A DNA stretch of 64,000 bases from Actinoplanes sp. SE50/110 (GTDB taxonomy: Bacteria > Actinomycetota > Actinomycetes > Mycobacteriales > Micromonosporaceae), in contig NZ_LT827010.1 in assembly GCF_900119315.1 (NCBI RefSeq), positions 2,761,001 through 2,825,000 on the forward strand. The letters run 5' to 3'. The notes below the pieces were generated by a model, which worked only from the letters and a program-made list of their open reading frames with translations, was not told where the DNA came from and did no database searches. Position numbers and translations under genes: made by a program. Position 1 is the first letter of the stretch, and the number at the start of each line of letters is the position of its first letter. This document shows positions 33,296-43,490 of this stretch, in pieces.

Positions 33296-34669
33296 TCACT
33301 TCTTGGGCCATGCGGCTTCGATGTTGTTGACCGTGGTCTGCGTGTCCTGGCCGATGATCCAGGCCGTGGCCTGCTTCCAGAACGCGTTCGAGCCGACCGC
33401 GGCGGGCATCATGTCGGAACCGTCGAACCGGAACTGCGCCTTCGGGTCCTGCAGGATCTTCGCGGAGAGCTGGTCGATCGGGTTGGTCAGGCTCTCGATC
33501 TTCAGACCGTTGTTGGCGCTCACCCAGCCGCTCGACACCTTGGCCTTGAGGTTGGCCCAGGTGTCGGTGGACAGGAAGTACTGGAACGCCTTGACCTCGG
33601 GCCGGTTGTTGAAGGCGACCACGAACTCACCGCCACCCAGGACCGGCTTGGTGGCCGCGTCCTTGCCGGGCAGGTAGAAGGCGTAGATGTCGCCGTTCTC
33701 CGAGATGTCGGTGCCCTTGGCGAAGTTGGCCGCGTAGAACGAGGCCTGGCGGTGCAGCGAGCAGGTGCCCTCGAGGATCTGCAGACCCGCGTCCTGGAAC
33801 GTGGTGGACGCGATGCTCTTGACGTCGCCGAGACCGCCGTTGACGTACTTGTCGTTCTTCAGGTAGGCGCCGACCGCGTCCCACGCCGCGATGTCCTCGG
33901 GGCTGTTGAACGGGATCTCGTGCTTGACCCACTTGTCGTAGGTGTCCACGCCGTTGATCCGCAGCATGAAGTCCTCGACCCAGTCGGTCAGCGGCCAGCC
34001 GGTGGCGTCACCGGAGCCGATGCCCGCGCACCACGGCTTGCTGCCGGTCGCGGCGATCTTGTCGCTCAGCGCCTTCAGCTCGTCCAGCGTGGTGGGGACC
34101 GTGTAGCCCTTCTCCTTGAACTGCTTGGGGGAGTACCACACGAGGGACTTCACGTTGGCGCCCAGCGGCGCGGCGTAGAACTTGCCGTCGACCGTGCCGT
34201 ACGCCTTCCAGTCCTTGGTCCAGAACTTGTCGACGTTCGCCGACACCTCGGCCGGGGCCTCGACGGCCTTGCCGGTGGCGACGAGCTGCTGCAGCAGACC
34301 CGGCTGCGGCACGTACGCGATGTCCGGCGGGGTGCCGGCCTTGGCCCGGACCAGGATCTGGGTCTCGAAGGACTTGTCGCCCTCGTACTTGACCGTGGCG
34401 CCGGTGCACTTCTCGAAAGGCTCGTACGACTTCTTGTGCGGGGTGTCCTCCGGCGTGACGATGCCCGTGTAGACCGACACCGTCTTGCCCTTGATGTCGC
34501 CGAACTGGCTGAACACCGAACAGTCGATGCCCGCCGAGGCCGCATCGTTCGAACCGGTCGAGTCGCTCTTCTTGTCGTTGCCGCACGCGGCCAGGCTGAA
34601 GATCAGCCCGGCGCTGAGGGCACCGGCGAGCGCGACTCGGGATCGCGAACTCCCACTGTGACCGAACAT
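33296..34669 (-). CDS. Extracellular sugar-binding lipoprotein of an ABC importer (AglE-like)
   Basis: A 457-residue cluster-B-type solute-binding protein. The signal peptide ends in lipobox LAAC with Cys29 lipidated. The mature protein has the family KTVSVYTGIVTPEDTPHKKSYEPFEKCTG opening, ILVRAKAGTPPDIAYVPQPGLLQQL, and a C-terminal WIIGQDTQTTVNNIEAAWPKK. It delivers the sugar to the two permeases encoded downstream. Similarity in style to AglE suggests an alpha-glucoside, but this is not decisive. ATG at 34669 follows GGGAGCGG. Two palindromes lie upstream. The system lacks its own ATPase and probably shares a multitask MsiK-type one encoded elsewhere. Confidence 0.9.
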   Translation of the reverse strand: MFGHSGSSRSRVALAGALSAGLIFSLAACGNDKKSDSTGSNDAASAGIDCSVFSQFGDIKGKTVSVYTGIVTPEDTPHKKSYEPFEKCTGATVKYEGDKSFETQILVRAKAGTPPDIAYVPQPGLLQQLVATGKAVEAPAEVSANVDKFWTKDWKAYGTVDGKFYAAPLGANVKSLVWYSPKQFKEKGYTVPTTLDELKALSDKIAATGSKPWCAGIGSGDATGWPLTDWVEDFMLRINGVDTYDKWVKHEIPFNSPEDIAAWDAVGAYLKNDKYVNGGLGDVKSIASTTFQDAGLQILEGTCSLHRQASFYAANFAKGTDISENGDIYAFYLPGKDAATKPVLGGGEFVVAFNNRPEVKAFQYFLSTDTWANLKAKVSSGWVSANNGLKIESLTNPIDQLSAKILQDPKAQFRFDGSDMMPAAVGSNAFWKQATAWIIGQDTQTTVNNIEAAWPKK

Positions 34670-34727
34670 ACCGCTCCCTATGTCTTGAGCGCCTCCGGCG
34701 TCTGGCGACGCCGCCGTCCGAAGCGCT

Positions 34728-34746
34728 TCTTGACCAACAGTCAAGA
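34728..34746. promoter_or_regulatory. Inverted repeat upstream of the sugar importer
   Basis: TCTTGAC (34728-34734) and GTCAAGA (34740-34746) are exact reverse complements with a five-base spacer, 59 bp before the start of the binding-protein gene. The palindrome GAAGCGCTTC (34720-34729) abuts it. Either may be an operator for the importer operon. Confidence 0.5.
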
Positions 34747-34818
34747 GGTAACCGCCACGTTGCGCAATGATTTCCGCGTGATCGAGTCGGTAACGATATA
34801 GCTGCGACGGCCCGGCAC

Positions 34819-34832
34819 CTTAACCGGTTAAG
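34819..34832. promoter_or_regulatory. 14-bp perfect palindrome, LacI-family operator candidate
   Basis: CTTAACCGGTTAAG is fully palindromic with the central CG and AACCGGTT core typical of LacI-family operators, which commonly control sugar importers in actinomycetes. It lies 150 bp upstream of the binding-protein start in an AT-richer promoter region. No LacI gene is in the window. Confidence 0.6.
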
Positions 34833-34963
34833 AAGATAGTGGGAAGACGCCAGTTCTGGCGGGGGTTATACCCTTATATGTAGGGGTTTATCGGTCATCA
34901 TACGAGCGGTGAGTCGGTTTTGTTGCGCTTCCCGGGAGAAGGCCGGACGGATCGAACAAAAGG

Positions 34964-34994
34964 AACCGCCGAGGCGAAGATCGCCTCGGCGGTT
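34964..34994. terminator. Terminator hairpin after UDP-glucose dehydrogenase
   Basis: AACCGCCGAGGCGA (34964-34977) pairs perfectly with TCGCCTCGGCGGTT (34981-34994) around a three-base loop, 21 bp beyond the stop of the minus-strand dehydrogenase gene. On the minus strand it is followed by CCTTTTGTT, a good T-rich tail. Confidence 0.88.
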
Positions 34995-35015
34995 CGGGGA
35001 AACGGGGGGCCGCGG

Positions 35016-36380
35016 TCAGCCGGCCACCGCAACGTACTTGAAGCCCAGCCGGCGCATCCGCTCGGCGTCCAGCGCGTGCCGCCCGTCCAGCACCAGCGGG
35101 TTGCGCATCAGGCCGACGAACTTGCCCCAGTCCAGCTCCAGGTACTGCGCCCACTCGGTGACCAGCACGACCGCGTCGCAGTCGTCGAAGACGCCGTCCA
35201 GGGTCTCGCTCAGGTACGGCGCGAGCTCGGGCTGCTCGCGGCGGAACCGCTCGCCGGCGATCGGGTCGTGCAGCCGCACCCGGGCGCCCCGGGCCAGCAG
35301 CAGGTTGGCGATGTCCAGCGCGGGGGAGTCGCGCAGGTCGTCGGTGTTCGGCTTGAACGCGCAGCCGAGCAGGCCGATCTTGCGGCCCTTGAGGATGCGC
35401 AGCTCGTTCTGCAGGCGCTCGACGGCGATCGCGCGCTGCCGCTGGTTGACGTCGCGGGCCGCGGTGACGATCGGCATCTCGAGGTTGTACTCGCTGGCGG
35501 TGGCGACCAGGGCCTTGGTGTCCTTGCCGAAGCAGGAGCCGCCCCAGCCGACGCCGGGCTGCAGGAACCGGGAGCCGATCCGCTGGTCCAGGCCCATGCC
35601 GCGGGCGACCTCGGTGATGTCGGCGCCGACCTTCGCGGCGAGCTGGCCGATCTCGTTCACGTAGCTGATCTTGAGGGCCAGGAACGCGTTCGCCGCGTAC
35701 TTGATCAGCTCGGCCGAGGCCAGATCGGTGGAGACCAGCGGGACCGCGCTGGCATCCTCCGGCCGGGGCTGGAAGGCCGGCGCGGTGAAGGTCTGGTTGA
35801 TGATCGGCCGGTACAGCCGGTTGAGCACTTCCAGGCTGCGCGGGTTGTCCGAGCCGATCACGATCCGGTCCGGGAACAGGGTGTCGGCGATCGCGTTGCC
35901 CTCGCGCAGGAACTCCGGGTTCGAGGCGACCGCGAACTCGACGCCGGCCGGGCGGTCGTCACGCTGCGCGAACGACTCGCGCAGGATCGCGTCCACCCAG
36001 TTGCCGCTGCCGATCGGCACGGTCGACTTGTTCACCACGACGGTGAAGTCGTGGTTCAGCGAGCGGGCCACGCTCTCCGCGGCGGAGCGGAGGTACCGCA
36101 GGTCGGGGCTGCCGTCCGCGGCCGACGGGGTCTGTACCGCCACGAACACCACGTCGGCGCCGGGCACGCCCTCGTCGTAGCTGGTGGTGAAGCTGAGGTT
36201 GGGTGCCGCCTCGGCGAGCAGCTCCTCCATCCCGGGCTCGTAGATCGGGCACTTGCCGGCACGCAGCATGTCGACCTTGTTCTGGTCGAGATCCACGCAC
36301 GTCACCTCGTGCCCCAGGAAGGCGAGGCTGACGCCGGTGGTCAGACCGACATAGCCGGTACCCACAACGCAAACCTTCAT
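35016..36380 (-). CDS. UDP-glucose 6-dehydrogenase
   Basis: A 454-residue enzyme oxidising UDP-glucose to UDP-glucuronate in two NAD+ steps, feeding polysaccharide or glycoside synthesis. It has the N-terminal Rossmann motif VGTGYVGLTTGVSLA, the catalytic VNKSTVPIGSG and SNPEFLREGNAI, the helix KYAANAFLALKISYVNE, the nucleophile Cys in GWGGSCFGKD, and the C-terminal UDP-binding domain LGCAFKPNTDDLRDSPA. ATG at 36380 follows GGAGGAG with a six-base spacer. It is a single gene with its own terminator. GDP-mannose dehydrogenases look similar, but the pattern fits UGDH. Confidence 0.93.
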   Translation of the reverse strand: MKVCVVGTGYVGLTTGVSLAFLGHEVTCVDLDQNKVDMLRAGKCPIYEPGMEELLAEAAPNLSFTTSYDEGVPGADVVFVAVQTPSAADGSPDLRYLRSAAESVARSLNHDFTVVVNKSTVPIGSGNWVDAILRESFAQRDDRPAGVEFAVASNPEFLREGNAIADTLFPDRIVIGSDNPRSLEVLNRLYRPIINQTFTAPAFQPRPEDASAVPLVSTDLASAELIKYAANAFLALKISYVNEIGQLAAKVGADITEVARGMGLDQRIGSRFLQPGVGWGGSCFGKDTKALVATASEYNLEMPIVTAARDVNQRQRAIAVERLQNELRILKGRKIGLLGCAFKPNTDDLRDSPALDIANLLLARGARVRLHDPIAGERFRREQPELAPYLSETLDGVFDDCDAVVLVTEWAQYLELDWGKFVGLMRNPLVLDGRHALDAERMRRLGFKYVAVAG

Positions 36381-36672
36381 GCAATCTCCTCCACCGCTAC
36401 GCCGGGCCGTCGTCACGCCGTGTACCGGTTCCTCTGCCCGCCGGCTGTTCGCCGGGCCGCCCGACAGGCGCCGGCCCGCGTGTCCCGCCGAATGATACAC
36501 ATCCGCCCCTCCCGCAACTTGTCGCTGCTCACCGCACTTCACTCGGGCACACCGGCGCTGACCAGGCCATCTACCCCGGTGCCCCGGGATCGAATCTGGT
36601 CGCGCGCCGGATCCGCCGCCGGATGTCGCGCTGTGTAGTCGAGCGGCGACGTCGGACGCATGTTTCCGACTC

Positions 36673-36716
36673 TTGACACGGCGATGACGGAGGCCGACGC
36701 TTTGGGAGCGCTCCCA
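36673..36716 (+). promoter_or_regulatory. Promoter with CelR/CebR-type operator TGGGAGCGCTCCCA
   Basis: A TTGACA (36673-36678) lies 17 bp before GACGCT as a possible -35/-10 pair. The perfect 14-bp palindrome TGGGAGCGCTCCCA (36703-36716) follows at the expected transcription start. That sequence is the known operator of the LacI-family repressors CelR (Thermobifida) and CebR (Streptomyces), released by cellobiose. It is 31 bp upstream of the GH74 gene, so the cellulolytic cluster should be cellobiose-induced. Confidence 0.92.
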
Positions 36717-36747
36717 GGTTTATGTACGTCAATGGAAGGGCTCCCCC

Positions 36748-39366
36748 ATGAGATGGTCCCCCGGCGGCGCGCTGGTCGCCGCCCTGGTGGTCGCCGCCAC
36801 CTCGGTGGTCGTCGTCGCCCAGCCGCCCTCCGCCACGGCTGCCGCGGCCGACCCCTACACCTGGAAGAACGTCCGGATCGACGGCGGTGGTTTCATCCCC
36901 GGCATCGTCTTCAACCCCGGCGAGAAGAACCTGATCTACGCCCGCACCGACATCGGCGGCGCCTACCGCTGGAACCAGACCGGCCAGAGCTGGACCCCTC
37001 TGCTGGACGGGGTCGGCCAGACCGACTGGGGCCACAACGGCGTGCTGAGCATCGCCGCCGATCCGGTCGACACCGGCCGGGTCTACGCCGCGGTCGGCAT
37101 GTACACCAACAGCTGGGACCCGAACAACGGCGCGATCCTGCGCTCCACCGACCGGGGCGCCACCTGGCAGCAGACCGATCTGCCGTTCAAGGTCGGCGGC
37201 AACATGCCCGGTCGCGGCATGGGGGAGCGGCTGGCCGTCGACCCGCACGACAACCGGAACGTGTACTTCGCCGCCGAGGGGGGCAACGGGCTGTGGCGCA
37301 GCACCGACCACGGCGTGACCTGGGCCAGGGTGACCGCCTTCCCGAACGCCGGCAACTACGTGCAGGACCCCGCCGACACCAGCGGCTACCTCGCCCAGAA
37401 CCAGGGGCTGACCTGGGTGACCTTCGGGGCCGCCGGGCAGGTCTTCGTGGGGGTCGCGGACCGGGCCAACCCGGTCTACATGTCCGCGGACAGCGGCGTC
37501 ACCTGGTCGCGGATCGCCGGGCAGCCCACCGGATACCTCGCGCACAAGGGCGTGGTTCAGGGCGACTACCTGTACATCGCGACCAGCGATACCGGCGGGC
37601 CGTACGACGGTGGCGCCGGCGCGGTCTGGAAATACCGGATCAGCACCGCCACCTGGACCGACATCTCGCCGACCGCGGTCGCCGACCGGTACTACGGCTA
37701 CTCCGGGCTGACCGTCGACACCCAGCACCCGGGCACCCTGATGGTCGCCACCCAGATCTCCTGGTGGCCGGACGCGATCTTCTTCCGCAGCACCGACAAC
37801 GGCGCCACCTGGACCCGGGCCTGGGACTGGACCGGCTACCCCAGCCGCTCCCGGCGCTACGCCCTGGACATCTCGGCCGACCCGTGGCTGGACTTCAACA
37901 ACGCCCCGGCCGCCCCGGAGGAGAGCCCGAAGCTCGGCTGGATGAACGAGTCGCTGCAGATCGACCCGTTCGACTCGAACCGGCTGCTCTACGGCACCGG
38001 CGCCACCCTGTACGGGACCACCGACCTGACCAAGTGGGACTCCGGCGGCACCATCACCATCAAGCCGGTCGCCAAGGGCATCGAGGAGACCGCGGTCCTC
38101 GACCTGGCCAGCCCGCCCAGCGGCGCCCCGCTGGTCAGCGCGCTCGGTGACGTGGGCGGTTTCTACCACGCCGACCTGGACACCGTGCCGGCGAGCTTCC
38201 ACGACACCCCGAGCCTGGGCAGCAACACCAGCCTCGACTTCGCCGAGCTCAGCCCGTCGTTCTTCGTCCGGGTGGGCAACGCCGACGCGGCACCGCACAT
38301 CGGCGTCTCCAACGACGGCGGCAAGACCTGGTACCAGGGGCAGGAGCCGGCCGGGGTGTCCGGCGGCGGCACCGTCGCAGTCGGCGCCGACGCGAACGCG
38401 GTGGTCTGGTCGCCGGCCGGCACCGGGGTCCACTACTCGACCACGCGCGGCAGCAGCTGGACGGCGTCCACCGGCGTCCCGGCCGGGGCGATCGTCGAGT
38501 CGGACCGGGTCAACCCCGAGACCTTCTACGCGTACGCCGGCGGCAGCTTCTACACCAGCGTCGACGGGGGCGCCAGCTTCACCGCGTCGACCGTGGCGCT
38601 GCCCAGCGCCGGGCGGCTGCACGTGAAGGCGGTGCCGGGCGTGGCCGGCGAGGTGTGGGTGGCCGGCAGCACCGGGCTGCTCCGCTCGACCGACTCCGGC
38701 AAGACCTTCACCCAGGTGTCGGCGGAGGTGACCGCGGGCGTGAACGTGGCCTTCGGCAAGGCCGCGCCGGGCGCGAGCCACCCGGCGGTCTTCCTGGTCG
38801 GCACGGTCGACGGGGTGGACGGGGTGTACCGCTCCGACGACACCGGGGCCTCCTGGGTGCGGATCAACGACGACGGGCACCGGTACGGCAACGCCGGCGA
38901 CGCCCTGGCCGGCGACCCCCGCATCTACGGCCGGGTCTACCTCGGCACCAACGGCCGGGGCATCCTCTACGCCGACCGGACCGGTGCAACGCCCTCCGCA
39001 CCCGCGTCGCCGAGCCCGAGCGCATCCCCGTCGACCAGTCCCCGTCGGCCCACGGCCGGGTGCTCCGCCTCGTACAAAACAATCGGCTCTTGGTCCGGCG
39101 GTTTTCAAGGCGAAGTCACGGTGGCCAACACCGGCGCGTCCGCCACCACCGGCTGGACCGTCAAGTGGGCCTATACGGCTGGACAGGCCGTCACGCAGAG
39201 CTGGGGCGGCACCGCCGCGCAGTCCGGCTCCGCGGTCACCGTCACCAACGCGTCCTACAACGGCGCCCTCGCGTCCGGGGCTTCCACGACCTTCGGATTC
39301 CTCGGCAGCACCACCGGCACCACCGACCCCGTCCCGTCTCCCGTTTCCTGCTCCCGCGTCCCCTAG
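36748..39366 (+). CDS. GH74 xyloglucanase/endoglucanase with C-terminal CBM2
   Basis: An 872-residue secreted glycoside hydrolase. The signal peptide (about 1-33, ending ATAAA) is followed by the GH74 tandem beta-propeller (about 35-740) full of repeat motifs such as [18 protein letters not shown] and RSTDSGKTF. Candidate catalytic Asp residues are in [11 protein letters not shown] and [10 protein letters not shown], matching GH74 positions. A Pro/Ser linker ([17 protein letters not shown]) leads to a cellulose-binding CBM2 (about 770-868). It should cut xyloglucan or amorphous cellulose outside the cell. ATG follows GGAAGGG. A CelR/CebR operator lies 31 bp upstream; the GH48 gene starts 11 bp after the stop. 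Confidence 0.95.
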   Translation: MRWSPGGALVAALVVAATSVVVVAQPPSATAAAADPYTWKNVRIDGGGFIPGIVFNPGEKNLIYARTDIGGAYRWNQTGQSWTPLLDGVGQTDWGHNGVLSIAADPVDTGRVYAAVGMYTNSWDPNNGAILRSTDRGATWQQTDLPFKVGGNMPGRGMGERLAVDPHDNRNVYFAAEGGNGLWRSTDHGVTWARVTAFPNAGNYVQDPADTSGYLAQNQGLTWVTFGAAGQVFVGVADRANPVYMSADSGVTWSRIAGQPTGYLAHKGVVQGDYLYIATSDTGGPYDGGAGAVWKYRISTATWTDISPTAVADRYYGYSGLTVDTQHPGTLMVATQISWWPDAIFFRSTDNGATWTRAWDWTGYPSRSRRYALDISADPWLDFNNAPAAPEESPKLGWMNESLQIDPFDSNRLLYGTGATLYGTTDLTKWDSGGTITIKPVAKGIEETAVLDLASPPSGAPLVSALGDVGGFYHADLDTVPASFHDTPSLGSNTSLDFAELSPSFFVRVGNADAAPHIGVSNDGGKTWYQGQEPAGVSGGGTVAVGADANAVVWSPAGTGVHYSTTRGSSWTASTGVPAGAIVESDRVNPETFYAYAGGSFYTSVDGGASFTASTVALPSAGRLHVKAVPGVAGEVWVAGSTGLLRSTDSGKTFTQVSAEVTAGVNVAFGKAAPGASHPAVFLVGTVDGVDGVYRSDDTGASWVRINDDGHRYGNAGDALAGDPRIYGRVYLGTNGRGILYADRTGATPSAPASPSPSASPSTSPRRPTAGCSASYKTIGSWSGGFQGEVTVANTGASATTGWTVKWAYTAGQAVTQSWGGTAAQSGSAVTVTNASYNGALASGASTTFGFLGSTTGTTDPVPSPVSCSRVP

Positions 39367-39377
39367 GAGGACTTCCC

Positions 39378-42299
39378 GTGAGACAGTCCGCACACCGCCT
39401 GCGACGCAGGCTCGCCGTCCTCGGCGTCGCCGTTCTCGGCGCCGGCGCGGCCTTCGCGGCCGGCGGCCCACCCGCCTACGCCGCGGCCGGCTGCGCCGTC
39501 GTCTACAAGGTGCCCAGCCAGTGGCCCGGCGGGTTCACCGGCGACATCGCCATCACCAACTCCGGCGACCCGCTCACCTCCTGGAAGTTGGAGTACGACT
39601 TCCCGGACGCCGCCCAGAAGGTCACCCAGGGCTGGAACGGCACATACGCGCAGAGTGGCAGACACGTCACGATCACCAGCGCGTCCTGGAACGGCACGCT
39701 GGGCACCGGCGCCACCACCGGCACCGGGTTCAACGGCACGTTCGGCTCGACCAACCCGGTGCCGACCTCGTTCACCCTCAACGGGCAGCCCTGCAACGGC
39801 TCGGCCGCCGCGCCGACGGTGGCGATCAGCAGCCCCGCCGCGAACACCCGGTACACCGGGCCGGCGGCCATCCCGATCGCGGCCACCGCGACCGCGGCCG
39901 GCGGGCAGACCATCGCCAAGGTCGAGTTCTACCACGACGGGCTGCTGCTGGGCAGCGACGACACGGCGCCGTACACGTACACCTGGAGCGGTGTCCCGGC
40001 CCAGGCCGCTGCCTACCACCTGCAGGCGGTGGCGTACGACGGGGCCGGCACCAGGAGCAGCACCGCCGACGTACCGGTCTTCGTCGACGCGTCGACCACC
40101 CCGTCGATCGTCGCCGACGCCACCTCGGCCACCCTGGAGCCGGGCCGGAGCGGGACGTTCAACCTGGCGCTGAGCGCGGCGCCGACCGCCGACGTGACGG
40201 TCACGGTGGCCCGGTCGGCCGGCACCACCGCGGTCACCGCCACCCCGGCCACGCTCACCTTCACCCCGCAGAACTGGCGGACCGGCCAGCCGGTGACGGT
40301 CGCGGCCAGCACCTCGGCGACCGCCGGGTCGACCGCCACCATCTCGGCCACCGCCACCGGGTACACGGCGGCGACCGTGGCGGTCAGCGTGGTCGCGGCC
40401 GGGTCGACCGACGTCCGGTTCACCCAGATGTACAACGACATCAAGAACCCGTCGAACGGCTACTTCAGCCCGGAGGGCGTGCCGTACCACTCGATCGAGA
40501 CGCTGATCGACGAGGCGCCCGACCAGGGGCACGAGACGACCAGCGAGGCGTTCAGCTACTGGCTGTGGCTGGAGGCCGAGCACGGCCAGGTGACCGGGGA
40601 CTGGGCGCCGTTCAACAGTGCCTGGTCGACGATGGAGAAGTACATCATCCCGTCGCACGCCGACCAGCCGACCAACGCCAACTACAACGCGTCCAAGCCG
40701 GCCACCTACGCGGCCGAGCACCCGCTGCCGTCGCAGTACCCGTCACAGTTGGACAGCAGCGTCTCGGTGGGTTCCGACCCGCTGGCCGCCGAGCTGAAGA
40801 GCACGTACAACACCGACGACATCTACGGCACGCACTGGCTGATGGACGTGGACAACGTCTACGGCTTCGGGCACTGCGGGGACGGCACCACCCGGGTCGC
40901 GTACATCAACACCTTCCAGCGCGGCCCGCAGGAGTCGACGTTCGAGACGGTGCCGCAGCCGTCGTGTGACACGTTCAAGTTCGGCGGTCCGAACGGCTAC
41001 CTGGACCTGTTCACCAAGGACACGTCGTACGCCAGGCAGTGGAAGTACACCAACGCGCCGGACGCCGACGCACGGTCGATCCAGGTCGCCTACTGGGCCA
41101 ACCGGTGGGCCACCGCGCAGGGCAAGCAGTCGCAGATCTCCGGCACCGTGGCCAACGCCGCCAAGATGGGCGACTACCTGCGGTACGCGTTCTACGACAA
41201 GTACTTCAAGCAGCCCGGCTGCACGTCCACCGCGTGCCCGGCCGGCACCGGCAAGAACAGCTCCAGCAACCTGCTGTCCTGGTACTACGCCTGGGGCGGC
41301 GCGTACGACACCAGCGCTGGGTGGGCCTGGCGGATCGGATCGAGCACCAGTCACTTCGGCTATCAGAACCCGATGGCGGCGTACGCGTTGTCCAGCGTCG
41401 CCGCACTCAACCCGAAGTCGCCCACCGGCAAGGCCGACTGGCAGGCCAGCCTGAGCCGGCAGCTGGAGTTCTACCGGTGGCTGCAGTCCAGCGAGGGCGC
41501 CATCGCCGGTGGTGCCACGAACAGCTGGGACGGCAGCTACTCGGCGCCGCCGGCCGGCACGCCGACCTTCTACGGGATGTCGTACGTGGAGGCGCCGGTG
41601 TACGGCGACCCGCCGTCCAACCAGTGGTTCGGGATGCAGACCTGGTCGCTGGAGCGGCTCGCCGAGTACTACTACACGACCGGTGACGCCACGGCCAAGA
41701 CCATCCTCGACAAGTGGGTGACCTGGGCCCTCGCCAATTCCGACATCACCGCGGGCAGCTTCGCCATCCCGTCCGACCTGGGCTGGTCGGGCGCTCCGGC
41801 GACGTGGAACGCGGCCAGCCCGGCCGCCAACACGAACCTGCACGTCACGGTGAAGAGCAGGGGCACCGACCTGGGGGTGGCCGGCTCGTTCGCCAAGCTG
41901 CTCGCCTACTACGCCGCCAAGTCCGGCAACACGGCGGCCAAGACCGCGGCGAAGAACCTGCTCGACGCGATCTGGACGCACAAGGACACCAAGGGTGTCT
42001 CGGTCACCGAGACGCGTGAGGACTACAAGCGGATGGACGACACCTACGACGCCACCACGGGCCAGGGCATCTACATCCCGAACGGCTGGACCGGCAGGAT
42101 GCCCAACGGCGACGTGATCAAGCCGGGGGTGTCGTTCCTCGACATCCGCTCCTTCTACAAGAAGGACCCGGACTTCCCGAAGGTCCAGGCGTACCTGAAC
42201 GGCGGTGCCGCACCCACCTTCAACTACCACCGGTTCTGGGCCCAGGTCGACGTCGCCACCGGCTACGCCGACTACGCCCGACTCTTCCCGGAGGGGTGA
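39378..42299 (+). CDS. GH48 processive cellulase with N-terminal CBM2
   Basis: A 973-residue secreted cellulase. Order: signal peptide (about 1-36), CBM2 (about 38-140; [21 protein letters not shown]), an Ig-like domain (about 147-242; [22 protein letters not shown]), a second beta-rich domain (about 245-340, Thr/Ala-rich), then the GH48 domain (about 346-973). The GH48 general acid Glu lies in [19 protein letters not shown]; other family text includes [14 protein letters not shown] and [18 protein letters not shown]48 enzymes release cellobiose processively from chain ends. The GTG start follows AGGAGG seven bases away, 11 bp after the GH74 stop. The LPMO gene follows closely. Confidence 0.95.
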   Translation: MRQSAHRLRRRLAVLGVAVLGAGAAFAAGGPPAYAAAGCAVVYKVPSQWPGGFTGDIAITNSGDPLTSWKLEYDFPDAAQKVTQGWNGTYAQSGRHVTITSASWNGTLGTGATTGTGFNGTFGSTNPVPTSFTLNGQPCNGSAAAPTVAISSPAANTRYTGPAAIPIAATATAAGGQTIAKVEFYHDGLLLGSDDTAPYTYTWSGVPAQAAAYHLQAVAYDGAGTRSSTADVPVFVDASTTPSIVADATSATLEPGRSGTFNLALSAAPTADVTVTVARSAGTTAVTATPATLTFTPQNWRTGQPVTVAASTSATAGSTATISATATGYTAATVAVSVVAAGSTDVRFTQMYNDIKNPSNGYFSPEGVPYHSIETLIDEAPDQGHETTSEAFSYWLWLEAEHGQVTGDWAPFNSAWSTMEKYIIPSHADQPTNANYNASKPATYAAEHPLPSQYPSQLDSSVSVGSDPLAAELKSTYNTDDIYGTHWLMDVDNVYGFGHCGDGTTRVAYINTFQRGPQESTFETVPQPSCDTFKFGGPNGYLDLFTKDTSYARQWKYTNAPDADARSIQVAYWANRWATAQGKQSQISGTVANAAKMGDYLRYAFYDKYFKQPGCTSTACPAGTGKNSSSNLLSWYYAWGGAYDTSAGWAWRIGSSTSHFGYQNPMAAYALSSVAALNPKSPTGKADWQASLSRQLEFYRWLQSSEGAIAGGATNSWDGSYSAPPAGTPTFYGMSYVEAPVYGDPPSNQWFGMQTWSLERLAEYYYTTGDATAKTILDKWVTWALANSDITAGSFAIPSDLGWSGAPATWNAASPAANTNLHVTVKSRGTDLGVAGSFAKLLAYYAAKSGNTAAKTAAKNLLDAIWTHKDTKGVSVTETREDYKRMDDTYDATTGQGIYIPNGWTGRMPNGDVIKPGVSFLDIRSFYKKDPDFPKVQAYLNGGAAPTFNYHRFWAQVDVATGYADYARLFPEG

Positions 42300-42304
42300 C
42301 ACGC

Positions 42305-43378
42305 ATGAAACTCGCCCGTCTGGTCGCGGCAGCCGTCCTGGCTGCCGCGGCCGGGGCCCTCTTCGTCCCGGCCACGGCCGAGGCGCACGGGGCCATCCAA
42401 GTGCCCGGCAGCCGCACCTGGTTCTGCTACCAGGACGGCCGCAACCCGACCACCGGCGCGATCGAGCCGAAGAACCCGGCCTGTGCCGCGGCGGTCGCCA
42501 AGAGCGGGGTGACGTCGCTGTACAACTGGTTCGCCGTGCTCCGCTCGGACGGGGCCGGGCGGGTCTCCGGGTTCATCCCGGACGGCCAGCTGTGCAGCGG
42601 CGGGACCGGTGGACCGTACGACTTCACCGGTTACAACCTGGCCCGCGACGACTGGCCGACGACCCACCTGACGGCCGGCGCCACCATGGAGTTCCACTAC
42701 AACGACTGGGCCAAGCACCCCGGCACCTTCTCGCTCTACATCACCAAGGACGGGTACGACCCGACCAGGCCGCTCGCCTGGAGCGACCTGGAGCCGACCC
42801 CGTTCGACACGGTGACCAACCCGCCGGCCGACGGCGGGCCGGGCACCGACGCCGGACACTACTACTGGACCGGGAAGCTGCCGTCCGGCAAGAGCGGCAA
42901 GCACCTGATCTACTCGGTCTGGTCCCGCTCGGACAGCACGGAGACCTTCTACGGCTGCTCCGACGTGGTGTTCGACGGCGGCAACGGGCAGGTGACCGGA
43001 ATCGGCACCCCGCCGAGCTCACCGCCGCCGTCCTCACCCAGCGCGTCGCCGTCCACCCCGGGCGGCGGCACCGGCAGCGGGTGCTCGGCGATGTACAACG
43101 TCACCTCGTCCTGGACCGGTGGGTTCCAGGCGCAGGTGATGGTGCACGCCGGCACCACCGCGGTGAACGGCTGGCACGTCTCCTGGACCTGGCCCGGCGG
43201 TCAGACGCTGGCCTCGCTCTGGAGCGGTAGGGCGACCAGCACCGGATCGTTGGTGTCGGTGACCAACGAGACGTGGAACGGCACGATCGCGGCCGGCGAC
43301 CACACCACGTTCGGGTTCCTCGGCTCGGGCAGCGCGCCGGCCACCGTACCGAACCTGACCTGCACTTCCGGCTCTTGA
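42305..43378 (+). CDS. AA10 lytic polysaccharide monooxygenase with CBM2
   Basis: A 357-residue secreted copper enzyme. The signal peptide ends at AEA, exposing His28 as the mature N-terminus (HGAIQVPGSRTWFCYQDG), the first histidine of the copper brace. The second is probably the His in YNDWAKHPGTFSLYITKDG. The AA10 domain runs to about residue 220. A Pro/Ser linker (PPSSPPPSSPSASPS) and a CBM2 (about 260-355; SSWTGGFQAQVMVHAG) follow. It oxidatively cleaves crystalline cellulose and should boost the GH48 and GH74 enzymes encoded upstream. ATG is six bases after the GH48 stop, so the three genes are one operon. Confidence 0.94.
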   Translation: MKLARLVAAAVLAAAAGALFVPATAEAHGAIQVPGSRTWFCYQDGRNPTTGAIEPKNPACAAAVAKSGVTSLYNWFAVLRSDGAGRVSGFIPDGQLCSGGTGGPYDFTGYNLARDDWPTTHLTAGATMEFHYNDWAKHPGTFSLYITKDGYDPTRPLAWSDLEPTPFDTVTNPPADGGPGTDAGHYYWTGKLPSGKSGKHLIYSVWSRSDSTETFYGCSDVVFDGGNGQVTGIGTPPSSPPPSSPSASPSTPGGGTGSGCSAMYNVTSSWTGGFQAQVMVHAGTTAVNGWHVSWTWPGGQTLASLWSGRATSTGSLVSVTNETWNGTIAAGDHTTFGFLGSGSAPATVPNLTCTSGS

Positions 43379-43490
43379 CGCCACCCGCACGATTTCCTAC
43401 CTTCTGACTATCCTGCCACCAGGTTCCACCCGCGGATCAGGGCGCGCCGTCTCTCGGCGCGCCCTGATCTTCGGTGGCGCCGGCGTCACC

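Noticed and set aside
32222..34801. 859-codon plus-strand frame opposite the sugar importer genes
   Set aside because: Antisense to three well-supported genes; the translation is charged low-complexity text.
36571..39471. 966-codon minus-strand frame across the GH74 gene
   Set aside because: Antisense shadow of GH74; Gly/Arg/Val-rich translation with no motifs, no ribosome site, and it spans the CelR/CebR operator.
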